A stretch of 39,818 bases of DNA from Tubiluchus corallicola (taxonomy: Eukaryota > Priapulida > Priapulimorpha > Priapulimorphida > Tubiluchidae). The notes beneath the pieces are model-generated. The model was given only the letters and a program-made list of their open reading frames with translations, was not told where the DNA came from and searched no databases. Positions 1 through 10,640 of the stretch are shown here, piece by piece. Each line of letters opens with the position of its first letter. Position 1 is the first letter of the stretch. Both the position numbers and the translations under genes were made by a program. Location of the stretch: positions 1,397,501 to 1,437,318 of the forward strand of contig JAQGDQ010000014.1 in assembly GCA_030141605.1 (NCBI GenBank). Reading direction: 5' to 3'.

Positions 1-368
1 TTCGGTATGAGTAAATTATTTATTTATCCAATGAGTTGAAAGCTATTACATGCTACACATAAAATTTGCACACATTAGTATAAAATATATTATCCATACA
101 TATAAAGAAATAAAACTACAATAAAAAGCACTCAAAAAAGGAGAGGATGAAGTTTTTACTTTTATCTAGGTTCTATCACAAATTACAAATCTAAAATCAC
201 AAATTACATCGTACATCTAAAATTGTATATTATACTAAAAGGTTATCACAGTACTTTTTAAAATTGTTCACTAATACGCTCATAACTTTTAGCAGCTACC
301 AATCTAAACCTTTTTCTAAACATACTACCAAAACCTGATACACACATCGATTTCCTTCTTGTTCTTAC

Positions 369-812
369 TTAGGGGTATTTTAAAGTAATTGTAAATTTTG
401 TATTATTGTAATACTTTTGTAAACAATTTTTGCACATTTTCTGGTAACTTATTTTTTTAGCTTTGTACATTACCAACGCAGTTTTGAAGTTCATCAAATC
501 TCTTAGCTTTAAAGCTTTCAGTTTACAAAACAAAGGATTAGTATGATCATAATAACCAACTTTGCTAACAATTCTTATAGCTTTCTTTTGTAATATGTAT
601 ACTGGTTTTACGTAGTGTACGTAAAACCAATACCTCATATTACCTCATATTTCAGAACAATAATACAGATGCGGCATAATTAATAAAGAATAAAGAGTAT
701 ACAATGATCCTTGGTTTAAGTTACGTTTAACTCTACAAAGTATTGCAATGCTTCTAGACAATTTAGATTTAACCATTTTTATATGTTGTTTCCATGTCAC
801 ATTGTGGTCAGT
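369..812 (-). pseudogene. LINE-A RT C-terminal region (broken)
   Basis: Minus-strand reading from about 812 down to a stop at 369 shows typical post-RT sequence: a VTWKQHIKMVKSKLSRS block, then LYTLYSLLIMPHLYYCSE, then after a stop and short duplication LQKKAIRIVSKVGYYDHT and LKLRDLMNFKTALVMYKAK. This order (thumb, then LQKKAIR, then LK..D) is the standard end of CR1/L2-type ORF2. A small duplication of the unit taatatgagg near 640-655 breaks the frame. An inverted repeat with perfect 12-base arms and a 3-base spacer sits at 603-629 inside it. Confidence 0.75.
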
Positions 813-829
813 TCAGTCCAGTTAAGAAC

Positions 830-1189
830 TTACTTTAGTACACACATGACTGATCCCTGTGGAACGTCACAAATCACATCTAAGTACTCAGATTCATTAT
901 TATCTATTTTAACGTACTGTTTTGTCTTTTGTAAATAGCTTTTTACCCAGTCTTGTGCAACACCACTTATTCCATATATTCCTAATTTCTTTAAAATTAA
1001 CTCATGATCAATCGTATCGAACGCTTTTTTCAAATTTATAAATACACTAGCCGTATAACACTTTTTATCATTGGCAGTAGTAATTTCTTTTGTTAAATCA
1101 AGCAAAGCTAGGGCAGTGGATCGCTGAGATCTAAAACCATACTGCCAGCTACTAAGTAAGTTACATTTGTGAATAAAATTATTTAAAAT
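830..1189 (-). pseudogene. LINE-A reverse transcriptase fingers/palm fragment
   Basis: The frame runs from about 1189 to 830 on the minus strand. It contains WQYGFRSQRSTALALLDLT, the motif A region VFINLKKAFDTIDHELILKK (the catalytic Asp is in AFDTIDH; the usual D of F.DL.KAFD is N here), and the motif B region DVPQGSV. It stops where motif C should follow. The upstream endonuclease was not found, so the copy is 5' truncated as well as internally deleted. This is dead retrotransposon sequence. Confidence 0.8.
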
Positions 1190-1739
1190 TCATCTTTGCA
1201 ACTACTGTTTACTCTGTATATTTTTTAGATGAAAACGAGAGCTATTTCAAACACGTCCAACCGCTATTACGAACCCAATTGTTTAACATTTTTTGACAAA
1301 ACCAAATTAACATTTCGATTTACAGGGATACTTCAAAGCGATTTTAAAATAACATACAGGGAGGCATATCTGTGTCCTCGAGTGAGTGAAAGTTTGAACG
1401 CAAAACAAGGCGAAGCTCAGCCCTTCAAAAATACTTTGAAAGGGTTAGGATACATAATACTTTGCTAATTTTGGGCGCGTTTCGAGGAACTTTCGTAAAA
1501 AAGAAAACAGCTCGTAAATCGCAGACCAGTTTATTGTACCTTATGGTATGTCGACTCTCACATATTGGTTTAAAAGGTCTATTTTTGCGGCGTTTGACTA
1601 TCTTTACGTTGATTATTTATTTACTATTTATTGTTGGTTATTCGTCTGTTGACTGTTTTCAAGGAAAATCAATTTCGCTTTTTTTGTTCTGTACATACGT
1701 GAAACCTTTTTTGAAACCCTAACTTAGACATAAACGCAC
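1190..1739. other. No recognised feature
   Basis: Between LINE-A and the last visible thioredoxin exon. Two plus-strand open frames of about 80 codons (1229-1468, 1462-1722) overlap each other and resemble nothing I know. I searched by eye on the minus strand for the expected thioredoxin terminal exon and did not find it. Confidence 0.5.
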
Positions 1740-1805
1740 CTTTTCTCCACCTTTAAACACCATGAATGTAGGCATGCACTTGATACCAACTCTTTCAGCT
1801 AAATC
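1740..1805 (-). CDS. Thioredoxin exon with cis-Pro motif
   Basis: A 66-base exon, phase 0 at both ends, encoding 22 residues that begin DLAERVGIKCMPTF and end FKGGEK. KCMPTF is the thioredoxin cis-proline loop that packs against the CGPC active site, and FKGGEK is the following beta hairpin. The acceptor is a pyrimidine-rich run ending cag at 1806-1807 and the donor is gtgcgt from 1739 down. If the donor is not used, the frame reads eight more codons and stops, giving a protein that lacks the last helix of the fold. A thioredoxin would need one more exon (last strand and helix, about 20 residues), not seen in the remaining 1.7 kb; it may lie beyond the window or have been lost. Confidence 0.85.
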
Positions 1806-2149
1806 CTGTAAACACGACATGAAAAAAATTACATAAGGAATTTTCAGACCTTAAAATATTTGATATAGTATGAGTATAAAATTATTTTATTTGTTATAAA
1901 GAAAACATATTATGCTTTGAAATTCTATTTCCAACACCATGACCCTAGTTGACATAGGAAGGTTGTGATCCGATTAATAATAAATTTGTGACCAGTTAAT
2001 CGTGACCAAAAAAATCTAATTGATCCACGATCATCAGCGATTTTGTGACTACTGTAATGTTGACCGGATGGTGCTGATACGCATGTTCACATCACATTAT
2101 AGTAAAACGTCAAAAAATGAAAGAAGAAAGGATTTTTCTGAAATAAACT

Positions 2150-2370
2150 TGCCAGTTTCCAGGATGGTAGTTTTACGGAACAGGTGCTGAAATGTTAATC
2201 GCGCCTGTTTGGTAGCCAGCTGAACCAACGAGGCCTTTCCATACCAGCTACGTATAGCCGCTGTGCTATGCTGATGTGCAATGGCTCGTAAATGATTGAA
2301 CCATTGCAATGTGAGTTGGGGGGGGGTCGAAAATAAATAGTATTTCGCCGTCGCAACAATATGACAACTT
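2150..2370 (+). repeat. Unclassified dispersed hairpin repeat, copy A
   Basis: One of three copies of a roughly 200-280 base repeat (others near 23955-24235 and 25225-25505). Shared landmarks in order: a hairpin of 8-base arms around a 13-base loop (arms 2180-2187 and 2201-2208, one T-G wobble), a ccataccagct / tatag block, and a g-rich run followed by gtcgaaaataaat and tttcgcc. It has no coding content and no clear Pol III A/B boxes, so MITE or SINE status is open. It lies in a thioredoxin intron. The 96-codon minus-strand open frame here is a by-product. Confidence 0.7.
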
Positions 2371-2596
2371 TGGGTTTTGCAAATCAATTCATTTGGTTAA
2401 AGTTCATGTTCATATAGTTATCATTTTCAAATTGCTTTGTAGAAATTGAAATGTCGAGGCGAGCCATAAAAATTTAATGGATTTACTGATCAGTAATCAA
2501 AGTCTATTATAGATTCATAATTCTCCGAAATTAGCTCCCAAAGATTATGCTATACATTTAATTTTCGGTTTGATCTACTATCACCTACAAACTCAC

Positions 2597-2659
2597 CGGA
2601 TTTTCGTCTACATCAACTTTTGCAAACACCATGATGTTTCTATATTTTTCTGCCAGTTC
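2597..2659 (-). CDS. Thioredoxin exon (central beta strand)
   Basis: A 63-base, phase-0 exon of 21 residues, ELAEKYRNIMVFAKVDVDEN plus P. This is the thioredoxin helix-2 end and central strand; the FAKVDVDEN stretch matches the family's VDVD motif. The acceptor is tttttcag at 2660 upward and the donor is gtgagt from 2596 down. Joined between its neighbours it gives an uninterrupted thioredoxin reading frame: LFD, then ELAEKY, then DLAERV. Confidence 0.9.
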
Positions 2660-3599
2660 CTGAAAAACAATTAAGCATAAAACGTAGAATGCTTTTCCAA
2701 GAATGGGCGTCTGAGTATTCAAGATACTGCGTTTATTGGAAAGACTGCATCACACCGCTTTCGTCAGTTCGCTTCCAAGTACAAGTCATTTCAATTATGG
2801 ACGGGAATTTTCGGATGTAGATAGTGTCCTTTTTCTATGAGAGTCTATGAGCACCTACACGTATTTTAGTTAAGTCAGATCTATGGACTGGGTTTTTAAT
2901 GATTTTTAAGTTTTTTGACATTGGTAAGTGAATTTGTCCTTATAGTACGTTATTAATTTGTTATTTTTCCCACTCTTTCCCTTTTCTTTAGCTATATCAT
3001 TTTTCAATAGCGGTCATAGTTTGAACACCATAAAAATTTAAGTTTTAAAAATTTAATAAACTGGATGGTACCACATATGTTTTGAGATTGCTAACTGTTT
3101 ATGAAACCTGTATCAGTTAGCATATTTTTAATTAAGAGTATGCAACAACCCATATTGTTGTTCACAAGTATCACGTTTTCATAATTGCAATGAGAGATCA
3201 AAGAATTTTCTAGCATGCAATGTTTAATTAATGCTTGAAATTAATTGAAACAATGCACGATTGTACCCAAAGAGCAAAGAAATCGACCAAGCCAATTTCA
3301 ATCAAAACGCATCAAAATGTGCCTTGATGGATGGGCTGTAACTGGAAAGGCGAAGTAAACATGGGAAAACCCCGATCCATTGCAAATTGGCAAAACTTCA
3401 GACTTTTTCAAAAGCAATGGTCTCACAGCCATCTTTAATTCAAAATGGCGGAACAAAATTCGTCTGGGTTCAAAGGTCGATGCGGAATTTGTTTTAGTAT
3501 ACATGTGTATAGTTTCATAACAATCTGTTGCGAATTCACGAAGCCTTAGACTTTTTCAAAAGGACATCGCTCAGAGCATCAAGTATAAGAACAATATCC
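2660..3599. other. Thioredoxin intron, no recognised feature
   Basis: Intronic AT-rich sequence. A 68-codon minus-strand open frame at 3298-3504 has no recognisable content. Two similar phrases about aagacttttcaaaa with nearby aaaagcaatgg/aaaggacatcg (around 3400 and 3545) hint at a small old duplication but are too short to call. Confidence 0.4.
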
Positions 3600-3609
3600 A
3601 GATGAATAG

Positions 3610-3815
3610 TAATTTATTATTATTATTATTATTTTAATAACTTCTGGCTGCATTTTCTTTTCATAAAACAGTCGGTGATAAACTTTGAAGTTTGATAAAT
3701 AGTTATTTCACAGTCTGCGCCTTCTAATAGGTGTATATATTTTTTATTACTATAGTATGATGTTTGCATGTATTTTAAATGACAATAAACTAAACTAAAC
3801 AAAACTAAAAATTAA
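3610..3815 (+). repeat. Probable LINE 3' untranslated tail (CTAAA-type)
   Basis: The stretch ends in gacaataaactaaactaaac, then aaaactaaaaa. A polyadenylation-like aataaa followed by short CTAAA repeats is a common 3' end of invertebrate CR1-like LINEs. A short TTA tract lies at 3613-3637. No coding remnant was found upstream, so this would be a heavily 5'-truncated insertion. A reverse-oriented tail of the same kind lies near 21421. Confidence 0.45.
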
Positions 3816-3887
3816 TAGAAAACGTAACTAATTATATGCAGAAAGATTATGACTTTTACGTTTTGTTGATCAAGTTTTCTGTCATTA

Positions 3888-4153
3888 AGGCCCATGTTTA
3901 CTAGCGAGTAACTTGCAGCCCTCTACCGCTGTTGGTGATATCGTTGCAGAAATGCCAGAATCTACAGTCACTGAGGAAAAAGCTCTTCGAGACCTCGCGG
4001 GTGAGAAATCGCTATAACAATGGAGCTTTTTTCTCGCTACACCAATGTCGCTAGTGAAAGCACTCGAATGAGTTAACGGGCGACGCTCACTTTCGCTGAG
4101 CGTTAAAAACACAGCGATAATCTCTGCGAGAAAAACGCTACTCAAACGGGCCT
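3888..4153. mobile_element. PIF/Harbinger-like MITE with TTA target duplication
   Basis: A 266-base element in a thioredoxin intron. Termini are AGGCCCATGTTTACTAGCGA on the left and, read inward on the minus strand, AGGCCCGTTTGAGTAGCG on the right, a terminal inverted repeat of about 20 bases. Both sides are flanked by TTA (3885-3887 and 4154-4156), the 3-base TWA target duplication known for PIF/Harbinger elements. The interior is GC-richer than its surroundings and studded with GCGA/TCGC words. It has no transposase and is non-autonomous. The open frames covering it on both strands are incidental. Confidence 0.75.
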
Positions 4154-4292
4154 TTAGAATGTTGGCACATTCTACTGTTAACAGGTACTTTCGATCCAAT
4201 GTCGCCCTTTTTATTATTGCTGATGTTACGGGCAAGAACTTATTGAATATTCAATGTTACAACACGTTACCTAGAAAAAAATTAAGGCTTAC

Positions 4293-4400
4293 ATCAAAAA
4301 GTGGACCCATGATTTTGCAAGGGCCGCACCACGTTGCCCAAAAGTCTACTATGACAAACTCATCAGAGCCAGCACTTAGCAGCACTTGGTCGAAGTCATC
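4293..4400 (-). CDS. Thioredoxin active-site exon
   Basis: A 108-base, phase-0 exon of 36 residues: DDFDQVLLSAGSDEFVIVDF then WATWCGPCKIMGPLFD. WCGPC is the redox-active dithiol of thioredoxin, which reduces protein disulfides in the cytosol and is recycled by thioredoxin reductase. The preceding FVIVDFWA strand and the Asp buried under the active site are both present. The acceptor is tgttttgcag above 4400 and the donor is gtaagcc below 4293. Spacing to the next exon (about 1.6 kb) is filled with transposon-derived DNA. The first exon, with the start codon and first strand, was not found upstream. The exon looks functional; the family assignment is firm, but which paralogue it is remains unknown. 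Confidence 0.95.
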
Positions 4401-4729
4401 CTGCAAAACAACGAATTCATTATTCGTTACTGGCAAATGCAACAAATGTTTCACAAAAGGTACACAGTATAGTGATCAAGGCTTGAATGTGGTGCAAAAG
4501 GTGCTGAAAAGGCAGGCTTAAACTCTCTGGTACTTGGCTATAGTTGGCGTTTGGTTTTATGCATGGTTAAATATACGTCGCTTGGGTATGAAAATTCGTT
4601 TGCTAGCGGCTAAAAACTGAAAATTAATAATTAATAATAATAAGTTATTAACTATCTAACTGCATTAAAATTAAAATGAACAAACACATTTTACCTACAT
4701 AAATCCTAACACATAAACACATTAAAAGC

Positions 4730-5035
4730 ATACAATGCCATTGTATGCATAACATGTTTAAGCTTGTAGCCCCGAACACTTGTAACACTGTTAGGCTGGA
4801 CACCTTCTTGGTCGATTGAATGCTAGAAACACATTTAATTTCATCCAAGCAAGAAATTAACTTGCAAACCAGAGGTTCAGGAGGTGGTTCATCCCATGAC
4901 ACTTTTTTCAACCAACTTTTTTGCAAAAGTAAAGTTACACGAACACTGAATGCATTTGATCTACCAAGAGAGTCAACGATCTTAGAAAATTATTCCTCAG
5001 GCAAGAAACAGAAGAAATTATTAAAACCATAGGAA
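4730..5035 (-). pseudogene. BEL/Pao-type reverse transcriptase/RNase H fragment
   Basis: Minus-strand reading from about 5000 gives KIVDSLGRSNAFSVRVTLLL, then QKSWLKKVSWDEPPPEPLV and later TVLQVFGATSLNM. This resembles the BEL/Pao polyprotein junction after the RT (consensus style: DPLG..SPF..RAK.LLQ.LW....WD.PLP, then the RNase H start L..F.DAS). A stop codon precedes it, and it decays near 4740. Only this piece of the element remains. Assignment rests on motif order recalled from the family. Confidence 0.55.
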
Positions 5036-5103
5036 TCCAGGTATAAGACTGGATAGAGCATCGTCGTCGAGTCTCCAGCTGTGGAAGTGTTAGGTCTTCC
5101 ATC

Positions 5104-5105
5104 GG

Positions 5106-5175
<70 letters not shown>

Positions 5176-5204
5176 CAACAACAATAATAAATAATAATAA
5201 TAAT
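5104..5204. repeat. TAA/AAT microsatellite
   Basis: About 100 bases of AAT units with a short AAC interruption (5171-5183). It directly follows a plus-strand phrase (gtgttaggtcttccatcgga) that may be the 3' end of a retroelement, in which case the tract is its tail. Confidence 0.9.
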
Positions 5205-7549
5205 CTGAAGAAATCAGTCCTTTTTAAAATTAAAGGATATAAAAAATCACACATTCAATGATAATTAAAAAATTCTGTAATTACAATTTAAGAGAAATAG
5301 CCATGCATACTGAATAAAAATTCGCAGTTACACTTGTTTAGTAAAAATAGCTAAAACGGTTATAATTTAAAATTTATAGGTTAAAATTTGCATGAAAGTG
5401 AATAGAAAGTCATGGTTACAAACAAAAATATATGTCTTAAATTAATGTATTAAAAAAACAGAAGGTCATGGTTACAAATGAAATACAGATGTACTAAAAT
5501 GAATAGAAACTCATTGTAGCAAAAAATACAGAACTTAAATTAAGGTACTGAAATACTTGCATTTCAAATCAATAAAACAGGGATAACCTAAAGTAATTTA
5601 GTAAAATGTCCAAGAATTAGTAATAACAACAACTACAACGACAGCAGCAGCAGCAGCGGCAACAACAACAACAACAGCAATAACCTTTATTCTCCTGCTG
5701 AACAATAGGAAGCCATATAGGAAGCAACAATAGGAAGACACAAACCCAACACTGTGTTCAATCCAAAATCGAAGTTTCAAAATAATTCGAAGATGTATTC
5801 ATTGCACGAATCACATGTTTACAATATGCGTCTCCAACCCATCAGCTATTTTTTCGTCATAACTACTTCATGACTTTTGCAACATTTTTACAAAAAATAC
5901 AAGTTAACTGAAAAAAAACAGAATCTGTTCGCTCCTCACTCATCCAATGCATCCCGAGGAAGCGAAGCTGTGCTGTTTTACATATCGGAAGCACGTAATA
6001 TGAAGATGTGATATGACAAAAGATGATCTTACTTATGTAAAGCTAACAGATCAAACGATTAAAAGAGTCAAACGGGGGCTTATTTTTGCGCAAAATAATT
6101 TAATTATTAACAAATTTTACAACCCAAACAGTCTACATCAATACCTCGAATGCAATACCATAGATATTGTGATGATAGGGTAGACAAAATTCAATCGCTC
6201 ACCTCATTTTCTAAATTCCGTGTCATTCTATTTGTCTCTAAATATGTCAACCCCCGCTTCCCATTAAACACTCATGTATGAACACGTACAGAACCATTCT
6301 CGTACACCTGCTTAATATAGATAACCTGACAGAATTTCCACAGAACACGTATTTTCTTACGATGGTTATTGATCGTCGAAATGCACCTGTGCTGACTTCT
6401 GAATGTAGCAGTGTATGTAGTCTACAACCACATATATAGATCAATGGCTGTGCTTCGTTTTGTGGTGTACATTTAGATTATGAGTTATTAATCTACTTTG
6501 AATTTTTGACTTCACCTCAACCACTGTATCATTTTTTGGCAACTATGTGAAAACATGTGATTTGTAGTAGCTTAACTTTTTTTCTGGTAATTGTAAAACG
6601 GGTCAGTGTGTTTCTCGTTCTTGCTTGAGATATTGGTTTGCGGAAGTCATTTAAACTTGGAAACATAACAAAGAAATCTAAAAAAACTGTTCATAAAACA
6701 TATATTTCATTTATATTACATGTGAATAGATATTTTCGGTAGTAGCCGCTATTCACATGAAAATTATAATGTAGCTGGTGGACTTCGTCGCGCACGCTGG
6801 TTCAACTAATTCAAAGTTCTGCAAACTTATTTAATATTCATACAAAAATGTCACAAAATTATGTATTTGATTTGTGTAAAAAGACTTATCCTGATTTTAA
6901 CTGAAATTAGACAGTACGCCGTTTTTCTTCAAGCGATGAATGCCGTCTTTGGTTTAAGAATCGGCATTCAAAATGGGAGCACCCGAGCGCGAAATGATCG
7001 TGACTTTGAAAAAAGTTTGCTAATTATTAATTACATGAGGCCCTTATCATGCTTTCATTACTAAATCCTTCTAACATTTTTCCGAACATTGAAATAAGCA
7101 CCTAACTTTCCAGAAGGCTTGGCTCTTTCTTTAACATTTTGACTTCACTTGCAGGGTCACTTGCAGACCTCAACAGCAACTTAAAGTATAACTGCATACC
7201 GTGCGCTGGAGATAACCACCGACATCACGCTAAAACTAATAGTGCATATTTTTTTTCCTGTACAAAGCTTTTCGTTAGTTTATAAATATTGTGTGGCTCA
7301 GCAATATATAAACTACATTTAGACTGCCCAGTCGTATTTTACTTTCAGTGCTGCTTTAAACAGTTATTAATTACGCACATCAGCTTTCATCAAGCATTAC
7401 AGGGGAGATCATCAACATAATTATATTAACACCACAAAAACCTACAAATCCAATATAATTTTCAATTTACTGGGCGAAAGTACATTAACAAAATTATACG
7501 ATCATTAATTAACAAAGTACCTGACAAAACAAATATAAGTACAATCATC
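5205..7549. other. No recognised gene; low-complexity CAG/CAA patch
   Basis: About 2.3 kb without a supported gene. At 5623-5682 there is an imperfect CAA/CAG/CAAC patch. Around 5350-5540 three diverged copies of a phrase like gaatagaaa(g/c)tcatggttaca(a/g) occur at roughly 60-base spacing. The open frames at 6247-6444 and 6861-7064 have no recognisable content. Confidence 0.4.
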
Positions 7550-7599
7550 CAGTGCATCATACGTCCAGGGAGATGATTCTGTTCACTTCCCTATGCCAA

Positions 7600-8352
7600 G
7601 ACTACCTTCTCGCTGCAATGCCCCAAGTGCATTTGTCTCTATGGATCAGTGCTGAAGTGTTTAAATTTTTCTGTGCAGAATCTAAATATGTTAACATTTG
7701 TTCTCCTACAGGGTTGTTGGCTGGTTCTATGGCTTGTTGAAGAGCTATTTTCACTGGATTATCATCAGGTAGTCTAAGTGTATGCCCAATCCATCTTAAA
7801 CGGTGTCTTTTTTATTATTCTTGTGCAAGGTTCTTCTTTTATTTTTTTCATATAAATCTTTATTTAAGATTTTCTTTGACCATCTGATACCCAAAATGTT
7901 TCTGTTATTTCGCCTTTTAAACGCATCGATTTCAGCTTTATGACTTGCTTTTAATGTCCTGAATTCAGAGTTGCACAGTAGTACAGTTTCAACTAAGGCT
8001 GAGAATATTCCAGTTTTTGTTTCCAAAGAAATCTTCCTATTCTTAAAATTTTTTGTGAGTTTTGAATAAGCTGATAATGTTATTATCTTCCGTCTTGATA
8101 TGTCGTCTTCTGTTGCTAGCAGACTAGCATGATACTTTTGCATTTTTCCCTTGATTCATCAACATGGCGTGTTATGTGAAACTCATTTGGTATTAATTCA
8201 GGATCAAGAATTGTGTAGTTGTGATTTTCTAGGTCTTTCAAAGGTATAACTTTGTCCTTAGTGAGAGCTATTGGAGAATGTAAAGTAAAAAGTACAGAGC
8301 TTAAGCAGTCGCCCCGAGGCACTCCTTTGCTTGTAGAAAATGGCTGACTCAA
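7600..8352 (-). pseudogene. LINE-B RT motif B to C-terminus
   Basis: It begins with SQPFSTSKGVPRGDCLSSVL (motif B), continues through a degenerate region where the catalytic FADD-type box should be (HITRHVDESREKC replaces it), then shifts frame near 8140. The next frame holds LSAYSKLTKNFKNRKISLET, LLCNSEFRTLKA and RRNNRNILGIRWSKK. A third frame reads RRLRWIGHTLRLPDDNPVK, IALQQAIEPANNPVGEQM. This is the usual order of thumb, ILGIRW and RWIGH.LR blocks near the end of such ORFs. The missing catalytic Asp pair makes the copy inactive. Confidence 0.75.
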
Positions 8353-8359
8353 CTTGCCT

Positions 8360-9060
<701 letters not shown>

Positions 9061-9599
9061 TTCTGCAAAGTTTAGATGAGTACAAGATGTTACGTAGCAC
9101 ATTACCATACAAAAAAACGAAAAACAACATCAAACAATGATGTATGTCATAAACCAAACTTCACATGCACATTCAACACACTAAAATTGATAACAAAGTT
9201 AATAATTCAATTTAATAAATATAAAATTCTATAGCTTCCTCCTATTTGCAAAACATTTATTTATTAGGCTACAAACAATTGTTAGTATTTCTAGATTTTT
9301 GCTTCCTGCCAAAAACAGATATTTGTCAACACGGTTCATATTAGTAAAATCGGGCTATGTGCTTCAGATTTTAGTGAAGGCTATCATTCTTTCAATTTTA
9401 TATTTATCACAGTTCATTAAAAAATATTGCTGCTCTTCAATTATTGCAATATATGCATACTCGTTGATTAGCGGGAAACTTTTTTGGTTTATGATGCCTT
9501 CCTGTTTCAATAGTTAAGGCATGTGAACTAATACGGAACTTTGCAAAAGCTACTTTAGCCCCTCTGGAGGGATTTTCCGCGCTATAAAATAATTTTGAA

Positions 9600-10640
9600 G
9601 CTCAAACTCAAGTTAAAATTTGCAATAGTTCCTAAGTTTATTTCCTTCATTATTTTTTGTGGTAGGTCTGTTAATTTCGAGTTTCCAATTAGTTACATAG
9701 ACTACTTCAATTTTTTTTCTTAATTGCCCAAATAAGAGGTTTTTTTTATTGATGGTAGCCTGATTTTCCCAAACATGTGTAAACCCAAGATGTACTAAAA
9801 TATCTGTAAGTAATCTCCGGGCTATTTAGCCGATTGTGTAGAAGAGGCAAACGCTCAAAGTACCATTTCTTATTCTCAGGTGAGGCACGTAGCTTATCGC
9901 TATTTCTTTGACTTGCCTGTTCATTAAAAGCACTGGACAGGCAAACTTGTATTTTACAATGGTCGGAATATAAATGTTTTGTCTGCTACTTTAAAATACA
10001 CAACGTTGCGCAAAAGTTCGCTATCCACAACACAATAGTCGATTACTGAACAACCGTTGGGTTTATGACATGTATACCTGCTTGAAAAATCTCCAATACA
10101 TCTTCCATTAAGAATACGTAATTGGTATGCTTTACACATTTCAACAAGCTTTTTGCCGTAATTATCAACAGTTAGCGCATCTTGGGAATTGCGCGCAGGT
10201 AGCTGGTTATCACGCCGGTAATCATTGAGGGCAGGAATATATTTATCATAATCGTTATTAATCATATCAGGGTTCCTTCCCAGTCCGGGAATTCATATCA
10301 CCAATTAGGATGACTTCTCCCATTTTGCTATATTTTTTCTTGTCATTTCGACGATATCATAGATATCGGCTGTTCTAGTAGCATAGGAAGATTTTTCTAG
10401 GACTATATAAATAGTACGTAATTATAAATCCTGGTTCATGTTAAAGAAACGTTTGTCCAGTTTTATCCAAAGCATTTCTGAATTTGTTTTCCGAGGAATT
10501 TGACCCCATTTCTTATTTTATTATTCACCAACACAGCAATTCTGCCCAAAATCTCTTTTAGCATAGCGAGGTTTATAGTATTGTGGGCAAGTATACCCTT
10601 CTAATTTCACATCATAACTATAATTACTATGTGTTTCAGT
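9600..10640 (-). pseudogene. LINE-B endonuclease domain (broken)
   Basis: Read on the minus strand: LTETHSNYSYDVKLEGY (with the ETH catalytic Glu), a degenerate middle, GEVILIGDMNSRTGKEP (the GD.NSR motif), RNSQDALTVDNYGKKLVEMC, LRILNGRCIGDFSSRYTCH, CSVIDYCVVDSELL and, after a frameshift, SDHCKI-like sequence (D-H pair near 9960). These are the APE-type endonuclease motifs that nick target DNA for target-primed reverse transcription. At least four stops or shifts interrupt it. Confidence 0.75.

Larger units (their letters stand above)
1..1190 (-). mobile_element. LINE-A: internally deleted non-LTR retrotransposon
   Basis: Minus-strand remnant of a non-LTR retrotransposon. Translating the minus strand gives reverse-transcriptase finger and palm sequence at high coordinates and the RT C-terminal region at low coordinates, followed by 3' untranslated sequence to the window edge. 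The part that would hold the catalytic Y/FADD box is missing: the frame passes from the motif-B region near 835 to thumb-region sequence near 810. The element lies on the same strand as the thioredoxin exons just upstream of it, so it may sit in a thioredoxin intron or just beyond its 3' end. Its own 3' end is not resolved. Clade (CR1/L2-like) is inferred from motif style only. Confidence 0.75.

Noticed and set aside
2097-2387. 96-codon minus-strand frame as a gene
   Set aside because: It coincides with hairpin repeat copy A, whose other copies do not keep the frame.
4990-5184. Poly-Leu frame over the 5.1 kb microsatellite
   Set aside because: Simple repeat read as TTA codons; no flanking coding evidence.
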